NCBI GenBank assembly: GCA_963281255.1
Contig: OY725500.1
Coordinates: forward strand, 2,413,184 to 2,477,183
DNA: 64,000 bases
Source of the DNA: Aphrocallistes beatrix
Taxonomy: Eukaryota; Porifera; Hexactinellida; Sceptrulophora; Aphrocallistidae
Direction of reading: 5' to 3'
The notes beneath the pieces are model-generated. The model was not told the origin of the DNA. It was given only the letters and a program-made list of their open reading frames with translations, and ran no database searches. Below are positions 22,464 through 34,132 of this stretch, piece after piece (the first letter of the stretch is position 1; each line of letters opens with the position of its first letter). Made by a program: the position numbers and the translations under genes.

Positions 22464-24001
22464 CAGGGTGGCTTGTAAGTTCTGTCCCAAGCTTTATTAG
22501 GTATAAAATTTCTTAAACTCAAACAATCTTAGTTATTATGGTCTTTAGAGATTGTAATTCGAATATTCTCAATGATTTTATAAGATTTTTCGATTCTATG
22601 ACTTAGAAATATGTTTTGTATGGTGAGTTTTGAGAAAAAAAATGTGTCCTGGCACGCAGTTAAAATCGAGAATCCAGGCCACTGCTTCTGTAAAAAATGT
22701 CTCTAAAATCGATGTTCCATGACGATTTAGCACCAGATACCTTTCATTCACCATTGAAATAATTCACAAATCCATTGCATTCATTATCAGAAACTAGATA
22801 AAGTTATTCTTTCACGACTTCAAATTAGGTACATTTTGCAAAATCACCCAAAATGGAACTTTTATTCACATCACCAAAAAATCTGATCCAAAGGTTCTCA
22901 ATATATACAGGGTGGCTCATAAGTTATGTGACAAGCTTCAGTGGGTATAAAATTTCTTATACTCAGACAATCTTAGTTATTATGGTCTTTAGAGATTGTA
23001 ATTCGATTATTCTCAATGACTTTGAAAGATTTTTCGAGTCTAAGACCTGGAACTGTGTTTTGTGTGGTGATTTTTATGGGGGAAAAATGTGTCCTAGCAC
23101 GCAGCGAAAATCGAGTATCAGGGCTCACTGCTTTTCGAATGATCTTTCTAGAGTCTTCAAGTTCTAGGAAAAATTGGCTCACATTTCCATCGAACACTCT
23201 AAATTTGTAGAATATTAAGATGTTTATATCAGTACATATTGAGAGCAATTTGGATCAGATTTTTGGTGATGTGAAAAAAAGCCATTTTGGCTGATTTTGC
23301 AAAATATACCTAATTTGATCTCGTGAAATAATAACTTTCTCTCGTTTCTGATAATGAATTCAATGAATTTATGAAATATTTCCATGGTGAATGAAAGGTA
23401 TCTGGTGCTAAATCGTCATGGAACATCGATTATGAAGACATTTTTACAGAAGCTGTGACCTTGATTCTCGATTTTTGCTGCGTGCCAAGACACATTTTTT
23501 CCCCATAAAACTCACCATACAAAACACAGTTCCAGGTCTTAGACTCGAAAAATCTTTTAAAACCATTGAGAATATTCTAATTACAATCTCTAAAGACCAT
23601 AATAACTAAGATTGTTCGAGTATAAGAAATTTTATACCTAAAGAAGCTTGTATCAGAACTTATGAGCCACCCTGTACTGATCTAAACATTCTATATTCCT
23701 ACAAATTTATAGTGTTCGAGGAAAATGTGTGAGCTAATTTTTCCTAAGATTTGGAGACTGGGAAGATAACTTGAAAAGCAGTGGGCCCTGATTCACGATT
23801 TTCGCTGCGTGCCAGGACACATTTTCTTTTCTCAAAACTCACTATACAAAACATATTTCTAAGTCATAGAATCGAAAAATCTTTTAAAATCATTGAAAAT
23901 ATTCGAATTACAATATCTAAAGACCATAATAACTAAGATTGTTTGAGTTTAAGAAATTTAATACCTAATAAAGCTTGGGACAGAACTTACAAGCCACCCT
24001 G
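22464..24001. mobile_element. TA-flanked foldback element (769 bp) split by a second copy
   Basis: TA flanks (22462-22463, 24002-24003). Ends CAGGGTGGCTTGTAAGTTCT and the inverse at 23973-24001 match over 29 bases. The two halves are inverted over most of their length (for example AATCTTAGTTATTATGGTCT left and its inverse right), so the element folds back on itself. A second family member, 767 bp, sits inside; without it the outer element is 769 bp. Confidence 0.9.
22908..23674. mobile_element. Inner TA-flanked foldback element (767 bp)
   Basis: TA flanks (22906-22907, 23675-23676) and ends CAGGGTGGCTCATAAGTT / inverse. Its arms match those of the outer element, including GCACGCAG..AAAATCGAG. 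Non-coding. Being inside the older copy, it is the younger insertion. Confidence 0.9.
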
Positions 24002-24003
24002 TA

Positions 24004-24556
24004 TCCTTACTATTAAAACTCGATTAATGTATATTTATTTATATAGTATATATATATATATATCTTTGTAACGAATTGATTGAAGAAACTGCCAGTCACA
24101 GAAAGCTGATTTTTGGTATGTGGGAGTTTTTTAGCTATGGTTCCAGTAAGTTCTGAGCTCAGAGCAAAATGTCGACTCATCATGGAATTATGACGTCATT
24201 GTCACATTTTTAAAAGTTAAGCAATACAGTTATTCGAGCATAACTCAGCCATTATAGAAGATAGAAGGCTCAAATTTTAATAGAATCTGTATACTAACAT
24301 ATCTCACATATGATGCAACTATCATCAAAAAATGATGACTCATCACTTTGTTATGGCGTCATCATTACTCATCAAAATTTTAAAATTTGATAAATTTGGG
24401 GATTTTTCGTCGATTATACCCGTAGGACAGAGGTATTTAGAGATTTTATTTTGTTATATCAATAATGTGATCCCAGGCAACCGAAGGGAGCCTCCGGCGG
24501 ACACAAAGTGTCCGCCAGCCGCGAAGCGCAAGCAAGCGAAGCGCGCGCGCTTGTAT
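24004..24556 (+). repeat. CG-hairpin/CRE miniature element, copy 8
   Basis: It starts immediately after the foldback element with the TIR tccttactattaaaactcg. It has TGACGTCA near 24190, TGGCGTCA near 24354, and the CG block (GGCGGACACAAAGTGTCCGCC) ending in GCGCGCGCGCTTGTA. The right TIR is absent; a coding-like segment follows directly. Confidence 0.8.
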
Positions 24557-24557
24557 T

Positions 24558-25013
24558 ACTAATGCCGTGTGGAGATTTGGAAACATTTCTTTCATGAGAG
24601 GCTCTTCCTTCATTTGTTTTCTCAGCTCATCTAAGGTTGGATTGATTCCTTTTCTTGCACATCTTGCGAACCAAAACCTTCTCTCACCTACAATTTCTTC
24701 AACCTTCCAATCTCCTTCGTAAAATGTGCCAAGCTCATTTAACTCTGCATCACTCATTTCTGTGTCGCAAAGAACTCGATGCAAGTGGTTTGCTACATTC
24801 AAGTTCTGTAAAAGTATCTTTCAGTAAAGGTCTCTCCAGCAAACTTAACAGTATTAGTATATATATTCATATAATACTGTTCGATCAGTTCTTTAGTAGT
24901 TTCGCAGGACTGACTACTACGAATCTTCGGCAAATCTATTCCAAGTCTTTTGGTACTGTTCAACTTTACTTCACAATAAATTGCACGAACATATTCTTCG
25001 CATGACGCATCAT
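24558..25013 (-). pseudogene. Unrecognised coding-like segment, truncated by a miniature element
   Basis: On the minus strand, 25013 follows a good acceptor (branch-like CTAAC, then ATTTGCAG) and reads DDASCEEYVRAIYCEVKLNS, then KELIEQYYMNIY, until a one-base shift near 24795. It continues NVANHLHRVLCDTEMSDAEL and ERRFWFARCARKGINPTLDE to FPNLHTAL at ~24560, where the hairpin element begins. Charged, helical, no transposase motif that I recognise. It may be part of a multi-copy gene or another transposon; function unknown. Confidence 0.4.
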
Positions 25014-25199
25014 CTGCAAATGTTATAGTTAGAAATTCAATTCATTTCTTCACTTTAAATGGCATTATTTTTTGCTCTTGACACTTGAGATGAATTGGGT
25101 GAATAATCTTCAAAATATGATAAAATATTCGACAACAAAAATAGGTTATTCCATCGTATCAAGGTGTATTTCAGCTTCTTACCGAATCTTCCTAGGTTA

Positions 25200-26534
25200 C
25201 TAGGTCGTTCAATAAGTCTTGCGGGTCATGGTATATTTCGCAAACTATAATAGTAAACAAATCAGTTTTTATCTATAAGACAACCTTATATCTTAGCTTG
25301 ATTTACTGAAAATCTTAGCTTGATTGAATGAAGATTACAAATTTCTGATCAATTTATTCACACATCATTTCAACATACTGGTAAAATTATGGCTTCCAAG
25401 GATGACAATTTTAATCTGAAACGGAGAGCTTACATTGAGTTTCGCACAAAACTCCGCATCCAGCCGGTACTCACCTACAAAGAGTTGCAGGAGGTATTGT
25501 GCATGGACTGCCCTTCCAGATCAACGGTCGAGCGATGGGCTGCACGATTTCAGTCTGGAAATACAGACGTGTCAGATCTACCTCGATCTGGGAGACCGGT
25601 GTCCGTCAGCACCCCAGAGAATGTTGCTCTAATCGAGAGCAAAGTCAGGGAAGATAAGTGTATAACAATCGAGCAGTTAGAGCAGAGTATGGAGATTTCA
25701 TCGGGGGCCATTCATTCCATTCTGACTACTCAGCTTGGTTTCCGATCCATTTGCGGTAAGTGGGTCCCAAATAACCTCGGCGATCAACAAAAGCTCGCAC
25801 GTGTAAAGACTGCCAAGAAACTCCTGGAAACCTATGACGGTTGTGATCCTAGACGCCTAGCTGAAGTTATAACCGGGGATGAGACTTGGGTATATTATTC
25901 AACCCCTTACAGCAAGTATAAAATGCGATCATGGGTGAGAGGCGACGAAAGACCGGCCCAAATTCCTAGGCCCGACTTCAGAAAACCGAAGGTCATGTAC
26001 ACGATCTTCTTCAATAGTAGTGGAATAGTCTTGCAAATACCTTCTGAAAGTGGTAAAACAGTAAACGCAACGTTTTTTACAGAGAAAGTACTTCCAAGCC
26101 TAATAAAAAACGTGGAAGAGCTCCGTCCCAAGGCTAAAATGAGGGGAATAAAATTATTGATAGATAATGCTAGCTCCCATACAACCAAGCTCACTAAAAA
26201 TTTCTTAGAATCAGAGGGGTTAGATTTACTTCCCCACCCACCCTACTCACCAGACCTAGCTCCCTGTGATTTTTGGCTATTCCCCAAGCTCAAAATCTAC
26301 CTTCAAAGCAGGGAATTTTAGTCGAAACAAACCCTCGGGTCGGCCCTGTACCAGTTCTTCAAATCCACCCCCGAAGAAGAGTACAGAAATGCATTCATAA
26401 AGTGAGTGGAAAGATCGAAACGCTGTGTAGAAGTAGGAGGGGGGTATTTCGAATAAATAATACATTGAGACATATTCTATGACATTTATTTATTATTTTA
26501 TGGTATGACCCGCAAGACTTTTTGAATGCCCTAG
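25200..26534 (+). mobile_element. Mariner transposon (1335 bp)
   Basis: TA flanks (25198-25199, 26535-26536). The left end CTAGGTCGTTCAATAAGTCT and the right end are inverted with few differences over ~30 bases (core AAGTCTTGCGGGTCAT). One transposase frame with two in-frame stops near the end: the least damaged transposase gene in the window. Confidence 0.93.
25389..26456 (+). pseudogene. Mariner DD34D transposase with two in-frame stops
   Basis: 310 codons are open from MASKDDNFNLKRRAYIEF: a helix-turn-helix N-terminus (TVERWAARFQSG), linker GRPVSVSTPENV, and the mariner WVPNNL motif. Catalytic Asp is in ITGDETWVYY, the second in LLIDNASSHTT, the third in SPDLAPCDFWLF; 34 residues between the last two. 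TAG at 26319 and TGA at 26403 interrupt the C-terminal ~45 residues, which otherwise continue in frame (ALYQFFKSTPEEEYRNAF to GGGYFE and TAA at 26454). A full mariner is about 345-355 residues, so the length is right. All catalytic residues are present; the stops argue against activity. Confidence 0.92.
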
Positions 26535-26689
26535 TATCCCATATCTTCCTTTGTTGCTTCCATAAAATTTAATAAACTCCCATGCATAGTTTTCAAGGAA
26601 TGCCTAAGTGCATGAACCCAACGTGTGGGGCATAACAAACTCTTGAAAATACCTAAGCATTTTGGTGATGATCTAACAAAATTAATAAT

Positions 26690-26713
26690 AATGTGTGTGT
26701 GTGTATATATATA

Positions 26714-26791
<78 letters not shown>

Positions 26792-27140
26792 CTGTAACGA
26801 ATTGATTGAAGAAACTGCAATGCGCAGAAAGCTGATTTTTGGGATGTGGGAGTCTTTTGGCTATGGCTCCACTAAGTTCTGAGCACAGACCAAAATGTCG
26901 ACTAATCATGAAATTATGACGTCATTGTCACCTTTTTTATAATTAGAAATTTCAAGTTTTTCGACTATAACTCATTTTAGGCGATAGCAGGCTGAAATTT
27001 TAATAGAATGTGTATATAGATATTCCTCAAATGTGATATAATTATCATCAAAAAATGATGACTATAATGGTGACCACAGGCCTCCGGCGGACACAAAGTG
27101 TCGGCCAGCCGCGCATCGCAAGCAAGCGAACCGCGCTTGT
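26690..27140 (+). repeat. CG-hairpin/CRE element copy 9 with long AT microsatellite
   Basis: A GT/AT run (26690-26790) leads into CTGTAACGAATTGATTGAAG, one TGACGTCA near 26930, then a truncated middle: the second CRE segment is deleted and ATGATGACTATAATGG joins the CG block (ACACAAAGTGTCGGCCAGCC), ending gcgcttgta. Confidence 0.75.
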
Positions 27141-27712
27141 AGATATAAAAGCTGCTTATTATTTCGTTTTGTATTTCAGGAGACATGATTTTTAACACTC
27201 GATTATCAGTAATTTATTCATTAACGTCAGTATTGTAACTTGGAAGCTAAGTATGATGGTGATAATTATAATTAGTTGAAACTTATGCATAGTTTTGTTA
27301 TGTACCTTCCAATTAGACGTGTACACCATAGATTACCAGAATCTTTATCGTTACCATGTCTTCTTAAAGCACTTCCTGCCTGTCCACAAAATCGTATCGA
27401 ATCGAATATTCGCGTAATGCAATGCGATTCTTCTGTTGCTCAAGTCTTAAGTTGCTGTCAATCAATACGATATTTTGGGAATAGAGTTTATATTGCTTAA
27501 AACTTAATGCTTGATGAGAAAATAATAAATTTCGTACCATAGACAACGTACTTTTTGTGTAAATTGAGCATTCACATGAGCAACTGATTATTGGTATTTA
27601 TTTAATGCTGTTTACCTTTTCGGTAGTCGTCCCATCCTCCTACCTCTAATGTCCACTTTCCCCTTCTCAATTATGTTAAATCAGTAGATGATAAAGGACC
27701 ATATTTAATTAT

Positions 27713-28069
27713 CTAAACACAAAACGTACAATGACATGTCCCATCATCAGCATTTAAGCGTAACCCATTGAATTGGTCAAACCAAATAGCCTGCATTGAT
27801 CGATTTTCACAACGAGGCAGAATAAGTAGAAGTGGTGTTTGATCCTTTGGGAATAGTATGATCGTGTCGTTATAAAGGTATCTCTTAGTTTTGGGTGCAC
27901 CTTCTTGAGTAGACACACATACTGCGGAAAATTTACAATCCATACCTTCTAAAGAATCATTTGGCTGGGACAGAGCTGCATCTGAAGAAGTAAGGATATT
28001 GGTGTGAGATGCAGAGGTTGCGAAATAATCCTTTATTGCAGCATAGCTCTTGTTATCAATCAAATTCAC
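27713..28069 (-). CDS. Unrecognised coding-like segment next to a mariner
   Basis: 118 codons are open on the minus strand, ending with TAG at 27713. The text (DYFATSASHTNILTSSDAAL, KTKRYLYNDTIILFPKDQTP, LPRCENRSMQAIWFDQFN) has ordinary protein composition and no transposase motif. There is no ATG at the 5' end of the open stretch, and a TGA lies just upstream, so it would need an exon boundary or be a fragment. A mariner sits 21 bases before it. I cannot name a family. It could be an exon of an antisense gene or an older element. Confidence 0.3.
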   Translation of the reverse strand: MNLIDNKSYAAIKDYFATSASHTNILTSSDAALSQPNDSLEGMDCKFSAVCVSTQEGAPKTKRYLYNDTIILFPKDQTPLLLILPRCENRSMQAIWFDQFNGLRLNADDGTCHCTFCV

Positions 28070-28089
28070 ATGAATATTTCACGTAGTAT

Positions 28090-28977
28090 ACGAGGGGTGA
28101 TTGATAAGTTCGTGGCCCAAGGTAGAATGAGTCAATTATTAGGCTATAAACACATTTATTACTAACACACTTAGTCCAACGGTCATGGAGCATACAGATC
28201 CCTTCGGCGTAGAAGCCGCTGTCTTTGTCGCTCAGGAAGTGCTCCACAGCATTAATGACATCATCGTCTGAGGCAAAGTGGCGACCACCGAGCTCCCTTT
28301 TCATCTTCAGGAAAAGGTAGTAGTCAGAGGGTGCCAAATCAGGAGAGTAGGGAGGGTGATCGACTAGTTCAAATCCACATTCATGGATTGCAGCCATAGC
28401 TACTGTGGACTTGTGTGCCGGAGCATTATCCTGGTGAAAGAGCACTCCTTTTGTCAGCTTTTCACGGCGACTTTTCTTTATAATATTCCGTAGGGACGCG
28501 TTCCTGTGAGATACCCAGCTCGATAGTAATGTATCGCTCCGTTACTCGTCGATCTGCCATGATGATGTCATGAATCTTGGCAATGGTCTCCGGTGTGGTG
28601 ACGGTGACGGGCCTTCCTGGACGGGGGTCGTCTTCCAGGCTCTCCCTCCCACGTTTGAACTCAGCAGCCCACTTATTTACCATTACATACGAAGGGGCAT
28701 CCTCCCCTAGTGTGGCCACCATGTCCTCGTGGACCTCATTGGGTGTTAAGCCCTTGAGACCGAGGTAGCGGGTTACTGCACGATTGCTGATGTTTTCCAT
28801 TTTCTCAGGAACCCGTTACTGAAAAGTTCTAAAAAGCTTTATGTAAAAAACAGTACAGGTTAATCACTTCAAATTTTCAGTGTCTCATCATTTGACAAGT
28901 TTAAATGAATGCACACTCAATAAAACCTGTATATCACATCTCCTACCTTAGGCCACTGACTTATCAATCACCCCTCG
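28090..28977 (-). mobile_element. Internally deleted mariner (888 bp)
   Basis: TA flanks (28088-28089, 28978-28979). The ends CGAGGGGTGATTGATAAGTT and the inverse on the right are well matched. A full mariner is ~1.3 kb, so about 0.4 kb is missing from the middle. Both ends are intact, as in deletion derivatives that can still be mobilised in trans. Confidence 0.92.
28102..28800 (-). pseudogene. Mariner transposase lacking its first catalytic segment
   Basis: The N-terminus from 28800 (MENISNRAVTRYLGLKGLTP) carries the DNA-binding domain, ending at LGISQERVP near 28480. The frame then shifts into KKSRREKLTKG and LFHQDNAPAHKSTVAMAAIH, with the second catalytic Asp, then PPYSPDLAPSDYYLF with the third. 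The middle, which should hold WVP and the first Asp (DETW), is deleted. The C-terminal frame runs on without a stop through the terminal repeat. Not functional. Confidence 0.9.
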
Positions 28978-28979
28978 TA

Positions 28980-30683
28980 TATAATAATTTAAGAACTGTC
29001 GAGTATAAATCAATGAAGTCTTTTCTATATAAATATTTATACATTTACATGAAGGATAATTAAGATAAAACACTTTGAACCATTAAGTGATAATCAATAA
29101 CTGTGGTTTGAATTAACAATTTGTTTTTGTAACACCTTGCGAATGAATCTGTAGAATGGATAGTTGCATTCATTGTAAAAAAAATCAATCTATGAAACAT
29201 CGAGGTGAAAAATACTTTGGGGGGGGCTGGCCCCCCATTAATGACGCCTATGGTCATGGGATCCTTCTTATTCTCTCCAAATTTTTTAATTATTGCAAAT
29301 ATCGACATTGAATTTAATTTAGGTTATCTAAAATGTTTGGTCATGCGAAGTTTGAGTAATGTTTTCTTATTGAAAAAGGACAGATATAAAGTATATAAAA
29401 ATAAGGTTAGTTTGAAGAACCAATTATTTTTATCATTTGGTTCTATCAAGAATACAAGTAAAAACTGATACAATATGTAATGATCACAGCCAGAGGAGGA
29501 GCTAGTTCGGTGCCACAGGTGGTGCACAGATGGAGTTAATTTAGGCGTAGCACAAATAAATTAAAATCTTGTTTTGAGTTCGAATGTGTCTCACCGCAGG
29601 TTGGGCACACTCATCTTCTCCTGGCTTCTACTTCACCAAATATCACCCTCGTACCTCCATTGATTACGATTGTTTTACAAAGTTCTTCATAATATAAGGT
29701 ATGTAAAGGTAAGAAGGTATGTTTGGAGGTGAAACGTGAATGAACTGAATGTGCATCTATCTGAGTTGAATTTAATTCCGTTTATCCCGTCCTTTCATGA
29801 GACTTTTATTCACTGATCTCCATTTAGTTATATTTTATTATACTGAAGTCTTCACACAAAATAGTGCATCTACGCCATTCAATATATTTTAAATTTGATT
29901 GAACAATTTATATATCTCCAAACCTCTCGTCTGGCAGTGCATGTAGTCATTTGGAACTCAGTTTCTGTATTCGTTTCCTATTTAGAATTGACAATATCGC
30001 GTTAAATATGCTCATATGTCAAAATGTTAAGTCCATCAATCTTATATAAATTGGTGTAGAGAGAGTTTAAAGTTTTGTTTTCCGATTCCCATTGATGAAT
30101 TTTCCTACGTAGGTACAGCTTGAGTCCTTCAGGAAGAACATCATCGAATTAGTACCTCATTAAAATCTTCGAAAATGCATTCCATAAGCTTAATTGTACT
30201 ATTTATATCTGTTTAACTTTGCATTGGCTTGTTGAACAATATTTTCCATTGTATCTCTTCCTTTTCCAGGTAGAGCAATGAACACTAAAGACAATTGTTT
30301 GATCGTGTTTTTACTAGTATCATCTGAAAATAGTTGTGTCAACTGTTATTGAACTATTTTAAAGTTTCCATCTAATTATCATTTTGATATGCAGAGAATA
30401 TTGTCATTTTGATCTGTCGCAATTAAGAGCTGAAGTTTTCTGGTGCAGCGTTCCAAGCGCGGTTCTCAGTCCTCGCGAGATTAGAAGGGTTTTTGAAAGC
30501 CTGGATCATTCTGTATGGCATGGGAGTATGCTCTACTATCTCAGCAGCATTAAAATATTTAAAACCTTGCCTTATCTCAAATGCGTACCTTTACATCTAT
30601 CTTATTGTTAACTATAAAACTGCTGGATGATTATGGCTATAGTTCCCACGAGTATATTAAATCGCATCAACCATTTTATGATA
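28980..30683. other. Intronic stretch, nothing firm
   Basis: AT-rich. A short CG patch (gggggggctggccccccatt) at 29220-29240 and another phrase near 29495 (gccagaggaggagctagttc) look like scraps of miniature elements. No gene, array or paired ends supported. Confidence 0.4.
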
Positions 30684-31654
30684 CGAGGGACACGCGGAAA
30701 TTTTTAGCCCAGATTGTATTAGTTGCCATAATAGGACTATATTTATTTTATTTGTCTGTCTATATATGATTTATTAATTTACCACTTTTCAAGTCAATAC
30801 AATGATCCTATCAATTTTTATGATGACTCGAGTGAACATTGTTTTGATTGTTCATTATTTTCACAACTTTTGATTGTTCATTATTTTCACGAATCCATTT
30901 TGTCGCATCGGCAATGCTATAAATGATCGATATTTTCTTTTTGGTAAAAGTGCCCCTTCATTTTCTTCCGTTACCTATTGTTTTCGAGAATTTTCGCGTG
31001 GATGGTAGTCGTTTGGAGGTGAGTAACGAGTTGGTTGCCCCTCAGCTGCAACAATCGAGGAAATTACGAAGGTTGTGCGGAGTCTGCTATTTGAAGACCG
31101 AAGAGTCACTAATGAGACAATTCATACTACCCAAGGGATATCTTCATGGGCAGTTAGGAAGATTCTCCACTAAGATCCTGAATTCCACGAATTGAGTTAT
31201 CTCTGGTTCTCATTTTTCTTTATTGAATATCAAAAAAGACCCGGGTCCAACTGGTGTATGCTAATGCTCATTAAATTGGATATGGGGATGTCTAATCTAT
31301 TTTCTCATCATTACTGGTGATTAAACGTAGATAGACTCTAATGAAATTGAAAAGAGGGCTCAATCGCAAGTATTGGTGATTCTAGGTGGGAGTGCTTTGT
31401 GTTCTTTCTGTTCCCTAAAGTGAGAGATCTCAAGCGTTTGATCGTTTTGAGTCTCCTGAAGCAGCAGTTGATGCTTATAAAGACCACATTGAGGAATTCA
31501 CTAGGTCACAGTTGTGTAATCTCATTAAAAACTGGTTTGGAAAAATGAAACTGTGTATTCAAGCTTGGTTTGAATAGGTTTAAAAGCTATGAAAATTTGT
31601 CCTTAAAAGATCAACTACTTTTTGCGTGACAAAATACTATCCGCGTGCCCCTCG
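30684..31654 (+). pseudogene. Mariner relic (971 bp)
   Basis: Left end CGAGGGACACGCGG (TA at 30682-30683) and right end ccgcgtgcccctcg are inverted. Protein traces on the + strand: EEITKVVRSLLFEDRRVTNE and IHTTQGISSWAVRKILH near 31050-31185 (DNA-binding half), then FPKVRDLKR near 31415, SPEAAVDAYKDHIEEFTRSQ near 31447, and NWFGKMKLCIQA near 31530 (C-terminus). The catalytic middle is eroded or deleted. A different mariner lineage from the other copies here. Confidence 0.75.
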
Positions 31655-31929
31655 TGTTTTCTTGTACAGCCTTACTATATCAATCTCGACTTATTCCTGT
31701 TTTGCAGGTGCGATATTGCCATATCAAGCTTTTTCACTTTTTAGCGCTTCCTGTCTGGATATCACTGTTCGTCACATGATATGGCAGTGTTCCTTTCCTT
31801 GTTGACTATAATTTATAAAAAATTCGTAAATTAATATGGATAAATGTTTCCATTTTTGGTGCAGCTCCTATAGGGAGATGCCCTTATGGCATGGACGGAG
31901 TATCTCGTCCGTCCGTATGCAGGGATTCA

Positions 31930-32000
31930 TACATAGGGTAGTAGGGGGGGCACTTGCCCCCCCTGTTCATTCAAGTGCCCCCCTAGAAATAAAATGCATA
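31930..32000. repeat. Poly-G/poly-C inverted scrap
   Basis: GTAGGGGGGGCACTTGCCCC followed by tgttcattcaagtgccccccct. Two inverted CACTTG-CCCC units; probably the remains of a miniature element end. Non-coding. Confidence 0.4.
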
Positions 32001-32219
32001 ACATGAAGAGATGTGATTTAGTACATGCCCCTCTTAGATATCCCATATGCCCACCTTGCATGCAAATCCTGTATGAAACACTGCGTATGTATGTATGTAT
32101 GTCCATACGCGCACTACTGCGAAATCTAACATTCCGAATTTTACCAAATTTCGCATGTAGGATCTCTTTATGGTGTCGATGTGCACCGTCAACTTTTTTT
32201 CACAAAATCTCATCACTTC

Positions 32220-32645
32220 CGGTTTTTATGAGTATATATTCATATTTTAACACCTCCACTGCGAAGCTTTTTTTAAAGATATAGGTAAGATCTCAACGAC
32301 TAATGTAGGGTATTTCACCACGTAGGACCCGATTTTCGCACTTTGAAAGTAATAATATAAATATTTTATGAGTTTCTAATATATGTATATATACATATTT
32401 TCACACCTTTCGAAAAAATCTTATTTTGAGTTAAAAGCGAGTTCTCAACGGTTAATATAGGATATTTTAATGTGTAGATTCCGATTTTAACACTTTGAAA
32501 GTAATAATATGAATATTTTATGAGTTTCTAATATATGTATATTTTCACACCTTTTTAAAAAAACTTATTTTGAGCTTAAAGCGAGTTTTCAATGGTTAAT
32601 ATATTATATTTTAATACGTAGATTCCGATTTTAACACTTAGAATG
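32220..32645. repeat. Tandem repeat, ~155-bp unit, ~2.7 copies
   Basis: Each unit contains TATGAGTTTCTAATATATGT, tattttcacacc, an AAAAAaaCTTATTTTGAG segment and GATTCCGATTTTAACACTT. Similarity between adjacent units is obvious but imperfect; the first is the most diverged. Non-coding. Confidence 0.7.
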
Positions 32646-33100
32646 CCCTAAGATTAGTAATTCACGATGTAATGCGATATTTGTATTACATGTTCCTTCG
32701 AGTCACTTCCTGGAGCTGCACTATCGGTCTGTCGACCGGCATTTTTTTATTTAAAACTAAACTAATGCATCCTTCAAATTATACCTACTATAGGCTTATA
32801 TGAAACAATAAAACGGAATTATTTATTAACCAGTCAACGTGTTGAGATTTGTCGTTTTAGATTGTTACTCTTTTAGTGTGTGGACGTTTTATTATTGACT
32901 TTTTGTTTTGCGGCTGTCGAGCTTGTTCCCGTTTTGGATGTTACAGTTTTGACTTGTTCCCTATTAATAATCATTTTTTGCATGTTTAAATGTCTAAGCC
33001 TGTCGTAAGCGCTGCCGCATTCCTTAAAAGAACTGGTATCGTCTATGTAAAGACAGCAGCACTCAGTATCCTGTTCTTAATTGCATTAGTTATATCGATC

Positions 33101-33138
33101 GTCAATAGACAACCTTTATGTGATGGTTGTCTATTGAC
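33101..33138. repeat. Perfect 14-bp hairpin
   Basis: GTCAATAGACAACC and its inverse GGTTGTCTATTGAC are separated by 10 bases. No neighbouring gene suggests a role. Confidence 0.55.
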
Positions 33139-33486
33139 TGTACTGTTCTTCTTAAAGGCCCTTTCTTCCCGCTCCATTTGTAAAAGGGACTATCCAAGAT
33201 GAAAGCTAAAATATCTGATCAATCGGTATGATGTTATTGGTGGACGTAAACCTTAAACAGCCTCAGGAAATGATGTTTGAAAGCAAGGTTATGAAATGAA
33301 TTAAAAATTTTCAATCTCTCCGACTAAAAGCTTGCTGCTGCCAAATGTCACTGAATCATGTGTACAATAAAACGCAAGTTTGGACCAGCAATATATCTCT
33401 TCGACGAGAACCCCGGGGCTGGAAGTTGAATTATGGAAAAACTACAAAATGCGCTTTTCTCCATTATTTGTGATAGTGCAGTTAAC

Positions 33487-34010
33487 AATACACTTCGCTT
33501 ACTTCCACAGCGCGGCTAGAAGATCTTTGTTCCCCCCAGAGGCGTCTTTTGGGAGCCTACGCTCACATTGATTAATTATAACTTAGATAACATCTCTAAA
33601 TATGTCCAACGTACTGTTGCATATAATCGATATCACACGAAAATTCAAAAAAATTATCAAATTTTCACTTTTTGATGCGACGTCATAACAGAATGTTGAA
33701 TCATCTTTTATGGTGATAAGTCATTATATTTGAAGAATATTAATGTATACAGTGTATTAAATTCTAGCCCTCTATCACCTAAATTGCTGTTATAGTCGAA
33801 AAACAGAAATAAAAGCGCTGACTCACCATTTTGTTATGACATCATCATTATTCATCAAAAAGTGACATATCCGCAAATTTTGTGATTTTTCGAGTGGTGT
33901 CTATTATAACAGTATGTCAGATGCACTAATATTTAGAGATGTTTTGTACCTTATTATTAATCAGTGTGAGCCTTGGCGCTCAAAGGACTCTTCTTCTATA
34001 GCCAGGCAAA
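33487..34010. repeat. CG-hairpin/CRE element, diverged composite copy 10
   Basis: A reverse half (33487-33800: CTTCGCTTACTTCCACAGCG, GCGACGTCATAACAG) meets a forward half (33815-34010: TTATGACATCATCATTATTC, GTGATTTTTCGAGTGG). Hairpins and CRE boxes are mutated. An old copy with an inverted-repeat layout. Confidence 0.65.
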
Positions 34011-34132
34011 CTTTTCAATTTAACCTTTTCTTCTATTTTAGCTAATTCTATTTTACTTACTATCAATCATATTTAATTAGTAGACAATAAAAATTTACAT
34101 CGATGTCAATTTCGACTTTTCTCATATATTTT

